NCBI GenBank assembly: GCA_030038275.1 | Contig: JASHPG010000100.1 | Location: 1 to 64,000 of the forward strand | Origin: Candidatus Acidiferrales bacterium | Lineage (GTDB): Bacteria; Acidobacteriota; Terriglobia; Acidiferrales; UBA7541 | Reading direction: 5' to 3' | Length of the DNA stretch: 64,000 nucleotides | In this document: positions 8,293 to 16,631 of the stretch, piece after piece | How the letters are laid out: every line of letters begins with the position of its first letter | Position numbering within the stretch: the first letter of the stretch is position 1 | Program-made: the position numbers and the translations under genes | The notes under the pieces: generated by a model | Told to the model about the DNA's origin: nothing | What the model saw: the letters and a program-made list of their open reading frames with translations, nothing else | Databases searched by the model: none

Positions 8293-9131
8293 GACGAACC
8301 GCCAATTGGAGAATAGTGGCCGGCTCCCTGCATAAGATAGTCCACATGAAGAAGCTTCAGTTTCACTCGGTCGCCGTAGTGATATCGCGGGTTCGCGGCT
8401 AGTTTGCACATTTTTACGATCGCACCTGGCAAATGGCCGCTCAGCCCCAAGAGTTCTTCGCGAAAGGTGTCCACATTGAGCGCGCTCAAGGCATACCTGT
8501 CGATGCAGGTGTTCAACAATTCGCGGGCCGCACTTTCCGAAAGCGGTCGCACTGGAATGCGATATTCGTCAGTCCAATAGAGACTCCAGGCGTATCCAAT
8601 CTCAACCTGCGAATATCCCCTTCCCGCGAGGTAGACGGGTGTGTTCGTGCGATTCACAATTTCCTTGAGCAATTTGGCAAGTGTTTGTGAAATGGGAGAC
8701 AGGTGATCCACAAAGACGCGGTATTCGCCTCGCTCAGCCGCGGTGAAGAGAATTCCTCTCAGCCGAAGCGCTGACTGCTCAGCCATCCAGCGGCTCAGCG
8801 TCGCCTCTCTGCACCTGTCATTTTGAACTTTTTTCTGTACGAAAGGATCGCCAGCCAAGTAAAGTCCGCGAATTAGGTGTTCAACCAACTGCCGGCGAGT
8901 CGCCGGTCCAGTCCAGTAGATGCACTTTCGCTGTTCGTTTCTGGAAAGATCCGCAAGCACGTTCCCGACCAAGAACGTCTTTCCGGAATCGGCGGGCCCC
9001 CAAATGAGCTGACTTTGGCGATTTCGCAGAGCTTCGCGAAGTCGGTGCGTTTCATTTTCGCGCCCGATCAACCGCTCCGCCGCTGCGTTGAAGTGCATCA
9101 TCGTGAGGAAAGCCGCAAAATTCTCTAGCAC
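8289..9131 (-). CDS. AAA/ORC-type P-loop ATPase
   Basis: A 280-residue ATPase with IGRE followed by a Walker A motif GPADSGKT (45-52), a Walker B-like segment YRVFVDHLS (about 138-145), an arginine-rich sensor region and a C-terminal winged-helix-like tail. It is like the small AAA/ORC1-Cdc6 or STAND-related ATPases found next to other effectors. Start choice: GTG at 9129-9131, four bases after the DUF190 stop. An internal ATG pair at about 9098-9101 is possible. It is coupled by a four-base overlap to the dynamin-like GTPase downstream, so the two probably act together. DNA binding is not evident from sequence. The role in fluoride stress is unknown. Confidence 0.75.
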   Translation of the reverse strand: MLENFAAFLTMMHFNAAAERLIGRENETHRLREALRNRQSQLIWGPADSGKTFLVGNVLADLSRNEQRKCIYWTGPATRRQLVEHLIRGLYLAGDPFVQKKVQNDRCREATLSRWMAEQSALRLRGILFTAAERGEYRVFVDHLSPISQTLAKLLKEIVNRTNTPVYLAGRGYSQVEIGYAWSLYWTDEYRIPVRPLSESAARELLNTCIDRYALSALNVDTFREELLGLSGHLPGAIVKMCKLAANPRYHYGDRVKLKLLHVDYLMQGAGHYSPIGGSS

Positions 9132-9135
9132 TCTT

Positions 9136-9480
9136 TTATTTACTTGTGGGCTGATGAACGTACTTAATTACCTCGACGTCTGACATGGCGATTAGCCCTT
9201 GGTCGACAACTTGGTCCAAAAAAGGCAGCAGCTTTTGAAGTTTTTCTTCTGAATCTACAATGCTGACCATTACAGGAGACTCAGGGGAGAGCGAAAAAAC
9301 GTGAGACCTATGGATTAACGTACTGGCGCCGTATCCAGCGATTCCACGAAGAACCGTCGCACCAGCAATGTCAAGCTCGCGGCATTTTTCGACGATAACA
9401 CGGTATAGAGGCTTGTCTTTCCATTTGTCGTTTTCGCCGAAATACATACGGAGCATCTTGGCTTTTCCCGCTAGCTTCAT
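9136..9480 (-). CDS. DUF190 protein (single domain)
   Basis: A 114-residue DUF190 protein: GKAKMLRMYFGENDKWKDKPLY at the start, AGATVLRGIAGYGAS in the middle, PVMVSIVDSEEKLQKLLP and a VEVIKY end, a PII-like ferredoxin fold in the family. DUF190 genes are commonly linked to crcB, and the biochemical role is not settled. It overlaps the two-domain DUF190 gene by four bases (ATGA) and closely resembles its second domain, suggesting a local duplication. It lies in the crcB operon. Confidence 0.9.
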   Translation of the reverse strand: MKLAGKAKMLRMYFGENDKWKDKPLYRVIVEKCRELDIAGATVLRGIAGYGASTLIHRSHVFSLSPESPVMVSIVDSEEKLQKLLPFLDQVVDQGLIAMSDVEVIKYVHQPTSK

Positions 9481-10208
9481 TCCCGCACCTCCTTCCTCCG
9501 CTCAGTGACGCCGAAATTATGCGTGTATTTGATGATGTCTACTTCAGAGAGAACCACCAGCCCTTGCTGCACCATCTGATCTAGGACCGGAAAGTAGGAC
9601 TGGAGTTTTTCTTCTGTATCGACTACGGACAGCATAATCGGGAGGTCATGCGATAAATGCATCGCTGAGTCTTTACGAAGCCGTCGGTTCGCTCCGTATC
9701 CAAGCACGCCGTGATAGACCGTCACGCCCGCGATATCGTTAGCCCGCATGCTTTCGATCAGCGCCTTATGCAATGGCTGACCACGCCATTTATCACTCTC
9801 ACCGATGAAAATGCGCATCAGCTTCGCTTTGCCTTGGAGCTTCAGGGCAGGTAACGATTCTTGGGCCGGTTTCTTGGCGATTTCTGCTGGCTTCACCACC
9901 ATCGTGTCTTGAATTTCGATCAGTCCGGTTCCGGCCAGTTGCCGGAGCTTCGGTAAAACCTCCTCCACCTTTTCCGCTGACTCAACGAATTCAATCTTCA
10001 TTGGAAGATCAGCGGTGAGAACTTCAATGCGGGTGGTGTGAAGATGGTGGTCCGCGCCAAACCCCGCGACTCCTCTCACGACGCTGGCGCCAGAAATACC
10101 GTGGTAAAACAAAAAATTTAAAATCGCCGAATACAGGGACTGCCCGTGATAGTGGTGGTCCTCACCTACATAAATGCTCACCTTCTTTGCCGGCCCCTCT
10201 TTCAGCAT
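9477..10208 (-). CDS. Tandem DUF190 protein
   Basis: A 243-residue protein with two DUF190 domains in line (about 1-105 and 125-235), joined by a Lys/Ala/Pro linker (PAEIAKKPAQESLPALKLQ). Each half has the family pattern: an N-terminal I-V/IGE strand, ...H/W-GQ-L, GA/GV-V-RG-AGFGA, P-MIEFVES/E-EK, and a terminal KY strand. The second half is nearly the same as the separate DUF190 protein at 9136-9480, so three related domains sit side by side. The usual DUF190 protein is about 110 residues, so this is a fusion. It sits just downstream of the Cys-rich gene and crcB in the same transcript. Confidence 0.9.
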   Translation of the reverse strand: MLKEGPAKKVSIYVGEDHHYHGQSLYSAILNFLFYHGISGASVVRGVAGFGADHHLHTTRIEVLTADLPMKIEFVESAEKVEEVLPKLRQLAGTGLIEIQDTMVVKPAEIAKKPAQESLPALKLQGKAKLMRIFIGESDKWRGQPLHKALIESMRANDIAGVTVYHGVLGYGANRRLRKDSAMHLSHDLPIMLSVVDTEEKLQSYFPVLDQMVQQGLVVLSEVDIIKYTHNFGVTERRKEVRE

Positions 10209-10217
10209 TGCGCCTCC

Positions 10218-10790
10218 TTAGGCTTCAATTCCACGCTGTGCGATAAGAAACTCCGCCGCTCGTCCGAGAACCCCTTCCCCAGCGTGACCTCCACTCTTCG
10301 CGCGTTCCAGGTAATCTTCTAGCAGCGCCATAACCTCACCGCCGTTTCTGGCCAAAAGCTCCTGGACACTTTCCCTGGCCGTCTCGGGGACCTTGGCTAT
10401 CAGTTCTCGACCGTGTCGCAAGCACAGCATGCCGTTGTCGCGCAGCCAAGAGTGTCCGTCAGAGCTACGAAATTGACTCGCAATTTCGATGAGGCGGCGT
10501 TCCTTTTCGCCGTGCATCCGCCGGCATATGTCGCAGTCCTCCGCAACCGGAGAAGCAGGCCCCCAATCTGGTTTTGCTATGGCTCCGAGAAAAATCACTG
10601 CCGCGGAAACCGCAGGAGTCGAGTTGGCCACCATCCAACCGTGCCCATTGCAAAAGCGGCAACACTCGCTGGGAGGTAGATGTTTCAGTAAATCATTTTG
10701 GAAGTCTTTCAACGCGGCGCAGAGTGCGCAAGCGGTTCTTGTAGCGATGCTGGTGATAGGCAATCTCGATGCAGCCGCTCTTTGTCTCAT
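10218..10790 (-). CDS. Cys-rich DUF6062-like protein (zinc-binding?)
   Basis: A 190-residue protein with CALC near residue 23, CRFCNGHGW (a CxxC followed by CxxH), then CDIC and CLRH further on. Taken together, CxxC...CxxH...CxxC...CxxH is the spacing of a two-site zinc protein. The general form, including GFC-x-H-W-like motifs in its relatives here, resembles DUF6062 proteins of unknown function. The ATG at 10788-10790 overlaps the crcB stop by four bases, so CrcB and this protein are translationally coupled. Three more copies of this module occur in the window at 13512, 20863 and 26371, one in each of the four right-hand riboswitch transcripts. Confidence 0.75.
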   Translation of the reverse strand: MRQRAAASRLPITSIATRTACALCAALKDFQNDLLKHLPPSECCRFCNGHGWMVANSTPAVSAAVIFLGAIAKPDWGPASPVAEDCDICRRMHGEKERRLIEIASQFRSSDGHSWLRDNGMLCLRHGRELIAKVPETARESVQELLARNGGEVMALLEDYLERAKSGGHAGEGVLGRAAEFLIAQRGIEA

Positions 10791-11164
10791 GCGATTGTCC
10801 TTCCTGTGATAGCGCCGAACCAAACAGCAAGAAATCCGATGCCGACACTGAATGCTACGTTCATCGCCGCAATGAGAAATTCGCCGTCTTGAAACACGCT
10901 AAACGTTTCATATTCAAATGAAGAGAATGTGCTATATCCACCAAGGAAACCAACTACGAGCAGGTACCTCCAACTCGGGCTTAAATGCGCCCTTTCAGAT
11001 AAAATGGTCATAATAAAACCGATTAGGAACGAAGCCGTGATATTGATCACGAGGGTGCCGTAGGGAAATCGCGGTCCCAAACGACCGCTTACGTATCCAC
11101 CAGCCCAGAAACGCAACATCGAACCAATCGCTCCTCCGAAAGCAACAACCAGGTATTTGTTCAT
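10787..11164 (-). CDS. crcB: Fluoride channel CrcB/Fluc
   Basis: A 125-residue membrane protein with four helices, standard for Fluc. It shows the N-terminal GGAIGSMLRFW motif (the G-x-x-x-R of family members), GTLVINITASFLIG with the conserved Asn, and GFLGGYSTFSSFEYET containing the F/Y-S-T-F-S pore segment. The protein forms dual-topology dimers that export fluoride across the inner membrane. It is 48 bases downstream of a dynamin-like GTPase and overlaps the Cys-rich gene by four bases. It is the anchor for reading this cluster as a fluoride island, since the transcript is headed by an aptamer at 13423-13475. I see no odd residue. Confidence 0.97.
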   Translation of the reverse strand: MNKYLVVAFGGAIGSMLRFWAGGYVSGRLGPRFPYGTLVINITASFLIGFIMTILSERAHLSPSWRYLLVVGFLGGYSTFSSFEYETFSVFQDGEFLIAAMNVAFSVGIGFLAVWFGAITGRTIA

Positions 11165-11212
11165 GGAGAAGATGCTTTCTTCGCTCCTTTCGAATAGTCA
11201 TACCGCTCCCTC

Positions 11213-13324
11213 CTATTGCAGCCGAGCTCTCACTTCAGGAACGGAATCATCTGAACGAACTTCGCCTGCATTTTCGTCGCGTACGCGGATCTGTTTAAGG
11301 CTTTCCTCGACCTTTTCGATTTCATCCCCACTGATTTCCCGCTCGCCCAGCAGTTGCTCTGCTTGCGCTCGGTAGCTTTCGGCGTAGTCTTCGAACTTGC
11401 TCTTAAACTGCCGCAATACGGAATCTGACCAGTTTTTAGCCAATTGCCAGTATGTTTCGTACGCGGTATAGAACTCCGGCGGCAATCCACGAGAGATCTG
11501 CGCTCCTACAGACCGCTGCACGGCCGCTTGTCCCAGAAGCCGCGTCACCCTGGGGCGGGAAATATTCAGAGTGAAAGAAGGCGACTCGAAAACCGGGGCG
11601 CCACGAACGAGCGCACGGAACTCGTCTTCGGTGGGAGCGTCTGGAATTTGCAGATCCTCCGCACATTTTCGAAGATCGGTGGCTAGCCGCGCGGCCAAAG
11701 TCGTGATTTCCGACTGAAGCTTTCGAGCCTGCACCTGAACAAATTGTGTAAGGCTATCCCTTATGAGCTGACCTGAAACCACCACCCCGTAACTTCCATG
11801 TGTCCAAGCATGGAGGAACCGCTTGGCCGCATCGGCAATTGCTGCTGATACACCCGCACCAGATTCCTCCAGGTACCGGAGGTTCGCCGCTTGCGTCTCC
11901 TGTAGGGCTCCGGTGGTTCTTCGCAAGAGCGCTTCGGCAATGCGAGCCCGGTCCCTCGACTGTGGTGAAGACCCACCCCGCCGTTTGACCCTAGCCTCGA
12001 GCGCGGCAACCACCGAATCACGCAGCATTCCAATTTTTCTCCGGAGAGATCCCGCACGTAGTTCTTGCGAGCGCGAGTACAAGGGACTTATGTCGCGATT
12101 GAACCAGTTGTCGAGCATTCCGCGGCAGGACGGGATGATGCTGACTGGATGCACTGGAAGGTCCAGCCTACACTCGGAAGCAATATGCTCCTTAACGTAA
12201 CGAAGAATGCGTTCGCGATCTTGTGGATCCAACAAATCCGCTTTGCTGAGTAACACGTGGACCGGGATCGCCGCCTGCTGCAGTGTCATGACAGTCTGCA
12301 CGTCGTCTGCGGTGAGCGTTGAGGCGCCGTCGATCAACACCACGCCGAGATCACATTTCGGCAGATAGGCCAACGTCTCTGCAGCACCGCTCGTGGCCAG
12401 TGAACCGAGTCCGGGCGTATCTACAAATGAGACGCCGCCTTCCAGTCTCCTGGAAGGGAGCGTCAGCACTAAGCGCGCGACATGCTTTTGATTCCCTGGA
12501 TTTTGCTCTTCCGTTGCAAATTCCGGTAGCTGAGTAATCTCCAGTATCTTCGTCGGTGCTTCGGAGAACCAAACCTTCAGCGAAGCTGTATCGCCGTGAA
12601 CGATCCGAGTGGGAACAGCGGTGATTGGTGTGACTCCAACCGGCAAAGCGTCAGTTTCAAGAATGGCATTGAGAAGGGATGATTTCCCCGAACTGACGCG
12701 GCCGAATACCGCAATTTCGAAGCTCTTGTCTTCCGCCCGATCGAGAATTGCTGTGATCGTTGGCCTGAACTCGATTAACCCGTGGTGACGGACGATTTCC
12801 TCGATCTTCTTGAGCAGTTGCAGGTCATTTCCTGCCCGCTCCAACCGCTCCAGCCGAGCCTTCAGATCGTCTCCTACTCCCGCCGAAAGATAGTGGTCAA
12901 AACGTGAAACCAGCGCGCTCAATTCGCCAACGATACCGTTGAGTTCCCTGGCGACGTTTTCGGGAACTGCTCCATATCCGCGCATGTATTCGGGCTTCAA
13001 CTCTTCGACGGCGATATCGATGGCGCCGAGATGAACGTGCAGAGCACGTGAGGCGGGGACGAAAGGCTTCCCACGGTCGATCCCCTGGCCGTCCAGCACC
13101 CGAATGAGCTGCGCCCTCACTCGGGCTATGTAGTCCTCGATGGTTCTTCGTTGAGCAGGAAGTACGTCATCTGAGTACCTTGGGAAAGCTGCCTTGGATT
13201 TAGCTGTGTTGAGAATTTCTTCTATTTCGCCAAGGACCTTATCTATATATTGGCAAGTCACCCGAAGTCGGTTCCCCTGGTACGGGTTTAGAGTTTCACG
13301 GACTTTCTGCTCGCCTGAGTTCAT
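11213..13324 (-). CDS. Dynamin-like GTPase
   Basis: A 703-residue large GTPase and the first gene of the crcB operon. An N-terminal helical domain of about 200 residues precedes the G-domain with P-loop GRVSSGKS (208-215), the PVGVTPITAVPT switch region, DTPGLGS (302-308) and SKAD (360-363). A long helical stalk-like C-terminal half follows, with Arg/Lys-rich and coiled-coil stretches and an amphipathic VVVSGQLIRDSLTQFVQVQ segment. Bacterial dynamin-like proteins of this kind bind membrane and bend or fuse it. Its leader holds riboswitch C. It differs from the second GTPase at 6529 mainly by the N-terminal extension, so a hetero-pair like other tandem bacterial dynamins is possible (inference). 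Confidence 0.88.
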   Translation of the reverse strand: MNSGEQKVRETLNPYQGNRLRVTCQYIDKVLGEIEEILNTAKSKAAFPRYSDDVLPAQRRTIEDYIARVRAQLIRVLDGQGIDRGKPFVPASRALHVHLGAIDIAVEELKPEYMRGYGAVPENVARELNGIVGELSALVSRFDHYLSAGVGDDLKARLERLERAGNDLQLLKKIEEIVRHHGLIEFRPTITAILDRAEDKSFEIAVFGRVSSGKSSLLNAILETDALPVGVTPITAVPTRIVHGDTASLKVWFSEAPTKILEITQLPEFATEEQNPGNQKHVARLVLTLPSRRLEGGVSFVDTPGLGSLATSGAAETLAYLPKCDLGVVLIDGASTLTADDVQTVMTLQQAAIPVHVLLSKADLLDPQDRERILRYVKEHIASECRLDLPVHPVSIIPSCRGMLDNWFNRDISPLYSRSQELRAGSLRRKIGMLRDSVVAALEARVKRRGGSSPQSRDRARIAEALLRRTTGALQETQAANLRYLEESGAGVSAAIADAAKRFLHAWTHGSYGVVVSGQLIRDSLTQFVQVQARKLQSEITTLAARLATDLRKCAEDLQIPDAPTEDEFRALVRGAPVFESPSFTLNISRPRVTRLLGQAAVQRSVGAQISRGLPPEFYTAYETYWQLAKNWSDSVLRQFKSKFEDYAESYRAQAEQLLGEREISGDEIEKVEESLKQIRVRDENAGEVRSDDSVPEVRARLQ

Positions 13325-13422
13325 CGGATCACGCGAACTCCATCGACAGATTGAGCTAATACGAGGGTAAGTACAGTGGGAGGCCTACAAGGCAAACGAC
13401 TCCCCTCGCACCATACAACCTT

Positions 13423-13475
13423 CATAGGAGTCATCTGCCCCTTTTGGGGCGGTTTAGGGTGAACTCCAACACCCC
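13423..13475 (-). ncRNA. Fluoride (crcB-motif) riboswitch C, upstream of the GTPase-crcB operon
   Basis: Minus strand: GGGTGTTGGAGTTCACCC, TAAAC, CGCCCC-AAAA-GGGGC, then AGATGACTCCTATG. This is the best match in the window to the crcB motif: first hairpin with GGAGTT, U-A-A-A-C joining bases, short second hairpin and terminal AGATGACTCCTA strand. Downstream GGGGAGTCG (about 13399-13407) can pair with CGACTCC/TGACTCC to build an alternative helix. It lies about 100 bases before the GTPase start at 13324. Confidence 0.93.
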
Positions 13476-13486
13476 GGAACAACGCA

Positions 13487-13515
13487 ATTATGTTCACTTC
13501 GAAGACTTAAGTCAA
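13487..13515 (-). promoter_or_regulatory. Strong sigma70-type promoter of the crcB operon
   Basis: Minus-strand TTGACT (13510-13515) and CATAAT (13487-13492) with a 17-base spacer, close to consensus. The -35 box contains the TGA stop (13512-13514) of the upstream GTPase gene, so that reading frame and this promoter share bases. The same box pair drives riboswitch F at 22041. Confidence 0.75.
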
Positions 13516-15245
13516 TCGCTCCCAGCGGGCCTAACGTTTGGCTGGCCAACCAGTAGATTCAGCGCTCTTTCGGGAGAGTTCAATTCATCGTCGGTCGCTA
13601 GCTCCATGTGAAGTCCACCATGACGCAACGCGAATCGCTGCATGTTTTCAGCCGTGCGTTCGAGGACATTGGCTGAACGCAGCAAGAGACGATGAGCTAG
13701 TTCCGAATTCGGGGATTTCTGGATGATCACGTGAAGGTGGCGGAGACAAACGCACGGAAGTTGGGCGTCTTCGAGCGGGCGACTTGCCGCTTCGCCTAAG
13801 AAATCGTCGATTGTCAGCGCTTCATTTTCCGCGACAACCTCGCAAGCGCGACACTTGTCGCGGCCCGGAAGAAACCCTTCGAATTCCGCTCTCCAGTCGC
13901 CGTGTAACTGGCGATCTCGCCATAGGGACCGAAGTCGTTCTGCCAAAAAGAACAATGTGGGCGGATAACCAGACGCAATACCCTGCGGCGAAGCGAGCCG
14001 CGCATACTCGCGAGTGTGCAGCGTGCAGAAGCCTGAGTGCGACGCATGGAGCGACTGCTCGTCATGGCTGTGACTCAAATCATATTGGAACTGGCTCATG
14101 AATCGGAACGTTGCGTCAGCCATTCGTTTGCACACGAAACATGACGACACCCTCAGAGATGGCCCAGTTTCTGCGGTGTGCGTGCGCCCCGGCGGATCAT
14201 CAGCCCGTCTCTGGCCCGTCAATTTCGACCCGATTTCTTCGAGCCGCTGTATCGCCTTCGTCAGCCTTGCTGGTGCAGTGGCTTTGAAAGTAGCCTCCAG
14301 TCGCCGACAGGTGGCTGCTAATAGATCGCCATACCGCTCGCCCACGAGATAATCGATCAGCGCATGCTCAAAGTGAGGCATTCCGCTTCTTTGCAACCGC
14401 TTTTCATCCTCCGTCACCTTAGCGGCAAGAGCTTCCGCAGCCGAAACGGCAAACAGTGATACTTCCTCACCACATTCTTCCTCGGCCAGCCGGCGCCGGA
14501 TAAACTCTAGAATTTCGTGCTGTTGTTCAACTGAACATAGATCTGCCTTGTTGACCACAATGAATAGCTTTCGTCCCAGCAGCCGTACTTTCCGCAGGAA
14601 CAGAACCTCCTCCCGCGAAAGCGGAAAGTCGAAACTCGTCACCAACACTAGGGCGTCGATCTGCGGGAGGAAGCGGTTCGTCGTGGCGGTGTTCTCGACG
14701 ATGGCTGATCCGAGACCGGGGGTATCGACAAGAAATGCTCCACGGCGAAGGATTTCCGCTGGAAGTTGAACCTCCGCCAACTCAATTTTCCGACGGTTGC
14801 CTGGATTTCCTTGCTCGGTGATCCATTCCTGAATTTCGGAAAGCGATATTTCGTGCGTCAGATTACTGTCTTCAAAATGGATCACCACTCGCTCGCGCGA
14901 GTTATAGCTCACGGCTGTAACAACGGAGGTAACCGGCACCACTCCTGTGGGAAGTCGATCCATACCCAACAGCGCGTTCATAAGCGTCGTCTTTCCGCGA
15001 CTGAACTGTCCGACGAGAGTTAGATAGAAGCGATCTTCGGCCAGACGCTTGAGCGAGCCTCTCAGGTCGAGGTCGATTTCCTCTTGTTTGGTTTCCCGCG
15101 CAACCGATCTGGCTTCGCGGATCAAATTCGCTAATTCGAATTTAACCGCTTCATAATCGCGCAACGACGCGCCCCCAAGCAGAGTCGCGGCATCGGCGAA
15201 CTGCTCCTCAATCTTTTCGTCGGAGATATTGGGCTCGCCTGTCAT
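13512..15245 (-). CDS. Dynamin-like GTPase fused to a Cys-rich DUF6062-like domain
   Basis: A 577-residue fusion. The N-terminal G-domain has P-loop GQFSRGKT (79-86), the LPTGVVPVTSVVT switch, DTPGLGS (174-180) and NKAD (232-235), followed by a shorter helical stalk. From about residue 370 on comes CFVC, then GFCTLH, then CRAC and finally CLRH: the two-site CxxC...CxxH module also seen as free-standing proteins at 10218, 20863 and 26371. The start is ATG at 15243-15245 behind AGGGGTGA. It follows the HEAT-repeat gene by 39 bases in the riboswitch D transcript. The fusion argues that the Cys-rich proteins work on or with these GTPases. Confidence 0.85.
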   Translation of the reverse strand: MTGEPNISDEKIEEQFADAATLLGGASLRDYEAVKFELANLIREARSVARETKQEEIDLDLRGSLKRLAEDRFYLTLVGQFSRGKTTLMNALLGMDRLPTGVVPVTSVVTAVSYNSRERVVIHFEDSNLTHEISLSEIQEWITEQGNPGNRRKIELAEVQLPAEILRRGAFLVDTPGLGSAIVENTATTNRFLPQIDALVLVTSFDFPLSREEVLFLRKVRLLGRKLFIVVNKADLCSVEQQHEILEFIRRRLAEEECGEEVSLFAVSAAEALAAKVTEDEKRLQRSGMPHFEHALIDYLVGERYGDLLAATCRRLEATFKATAPARLTKAIQRLEEIGSKLTGQRRADDPPGRTHTAETGPSLRVSSCFVCKRMADATFRFMSQFQYDLSHSHDEQSLHASHSGFCTLHTREYARLASPQGIASGYPPTLFFLAERLRSLWRDRQLHGDWRAEFEGFLPGRDKCRACEVVAENEALTIDDFLGEAASRPLEDAQLPCVCLRHLHVIIQKSPNSELAHRLLLRSANVLERTAENMQRFALRHGGLHMELATDDELNSPERALNLLVGQPNVRPAGSD

Positions 15246-15284
15246 AACATCACCCCTACCCACGTACGCTGACCGACACCACGT

Positions 15285-16313
15285 CTATCCCCGAAGTGCG
15301 CGACTCTCTACAACCTGATTTCGAAGATTGATCAGCATGCGCAGTACGACGTCAAGTGATTGCGCTTTAAGACTTGATTCCGTTCTTCGCGCGATTTCGT
15401 CCTCGATGGGCTCCCGTGCGAATTCGAAATGCTGCGCCAGTGCGGTCCTGGCTTCCGTCCGAAGAAACCAGTCGGCTTGCGGTAACATTGCGATCAGACG
15501 ACAAACGCCTTGCAATTTGTCCGGGGTTGGGGCAATTGTGAGACTAATCCGGGCCGTCGTGATGACAACGTCAGGATCAACTTCATACAGCAATTTCTGC
15601 AATCGCGCCCAGTCTTCCTCCACGAGATTCAAGTCCGAAAGTATTCGAAGCGCCCACCTCCGCCGTCGCAAGCTCGACGGAGATTCTTCCTCTGCGGACG
15701 GGCTCGGCGAATTAACGGCCCCCAAAAGATACGGTTTGGCTGCTTCTCCAAGTTTGCGAATGGCCTCTTCTGCACATGACCGACAAACATCGTCTCCGAG
15801 GGCCCAGAGAAAATATGGCATTACTTCCGCGCGCCGAAATCCGCCGAGTGCTTCCACTACTCCTGGAAGAAGCTGATCGAGTGTCACTTGCCGCAGGCAC
15901 TCGAACACGTCGTCGGATTGCCAACGCCCAAGCTCTCGTGCGGCCGTGCTTCGAACGACGTCTTCGGCGTGTCGAACGACTGGATCCTTGATCGGTGGAT
16001 GGTCGAGTAGATATTCAATCAAGACCTCCTTGGCGCCCAATTCGGCGAGGGTCTCGACTGTTAATTGCCGCGGCTGATAAATTCCTCGCGGGGGGCCTTC
16101 GATCAAGGAGCGTCGCAGTGGAGGGATGGCCCGCGCGCCGCATCCTATCAGAGCTGCCGCCGCGGTCGAGCCGCCCCGCAGCGACTCCATATCCCGCACC
16201 AGAGAAGCAATCTCTAGATCCGTTAACTCTCTGACTACCATGGAATCCAACTCCCTGCTTCGAGCCCTCACATACGTCATGACATCCCGTAAGTATGCAT
16301 GAGCGACCTGCAC
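15285..16313 (-). CDS. HEAT-repeat protein
   Basis: A 342-residue helical protein with HEAT-like units such as RSLIEGPPRGIYQPRQLTVE, VRSTAARELGRW and CAEEAIRKLGEAAKPYLLGA. HEAT proteins are scaffolds. The start is uncertain: the frame opens at a GTG (16311-16313) without a good ribosome site, and an ATG at 16278-16280 has GGGA a few bases upstream. It is the first gene behind riboswitch D and precedes the GTPase/Cys-rich fusion. No catalytic motif is visible. Confidence 0.75.
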   Translation of the reverse strand: MQVAHAYLRDVMTYVRARSRELDSMVVRELTDLEIASLVRDMESLRGGSTAAAALIGCGARAIPPLRRSLIEGPPRGIYQPRQLTVETLAELGAKEVLIEYLLDHPPIKDPVVRHAEDVVRSTAARELGRWQSDDVFECLRQVTLDQLLPGVVEALGGFRRAEVMPYFLWALGDDVCRSCAEEAIRKLGEAAKPYLLGAVNSPSPSAEEESPSSLRRRRWALRILSDLNLVEEDWARLQKLLYEVDPDVVITTARISLTIAPTPDKLQGVCRLIAMLPQADWFLRTEARTALAQHFEFAREPIEDEIARRTESSLKAQSLDVVLRMLINLRNQVVESRALRG

Positions 16314-16402
16314 CGATAGCTCAACACACGGCGTCCGCCGAAGCTTAGTCAGGGGAGTTGCGCCGGGAAATCAAGGACTGACTCCACGACAAGATTCCCC
16401 TG

Positions 16403-16462
16403 TCAGGAGTCATCATCTGCCCCGGCTTCAGGACAGCGGTTGGAGGCCGAACTCCTTAGCCC
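16403..16462 (-). ncRNA. Fluoride (crcB-motif) riboswitch D, upstream of HEAT/GTPase genes
   Basis: Minus strand: GGCTAAGGAGTTCGGCC, then TCCAAC, then CGCTGTCC...GGGGCAG, then ATGATGACTCCTGACAG. It matches the crcB motif except that the usual T-A-A-A-C joining segment reads C-C-A-A-C. A downstream GGAGTCA (complement at 16379-16385) can pair with TGACTCC. The region between them holds GACA...TGTC, a small nested hairpin. It is closely similar to riboswitch E at 21786. Confidence 0.85.
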
Positions 16463-16470
16463 TATTGTGC

Positions 16471-16500
16471 ATTCTACTTGTAAAACACGGTCAAAAGCAA
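16471..16500 (-). promoter_or_regulatory. Sigma70-type promoter of riboswitch D transcript
   Basis: Minus-strand TTGCTT (16495-16500) and TAGAAT (16471-16476), 18-base spacer, ending just before the aptamer. The TTGACC inside the spacer is too close to the -10 to be the -35. Confidence 0.5.
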
Positions 16501-16514
16501 CCTCGTCAAGAAAC

Positions 16515-16535
16515 GAAAAAAGCCACAAATGGCTT
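16515..16535 (-). terminator. Rho-independent terminator after enolase
   Basis: On the minus strand AAGCCA-TTTG-TGGCTT is followed by TTTTT. It sits about 95 bases past the enolase stop and just ahead of the next promoter, so it would insulate the enolase operon from the HEAT/GTPase transcript. Confidence 0.75.
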
Positions 16536-16631
16536 AGTCGTGCTCAAACCAGTTCGATCTTCCTCTGCTCGCGAGCTCAGTTGCTGCACATTGTGTTCCT
16601 CCTCGGTGAATCCTCGCGTGTGCACGGCTCT

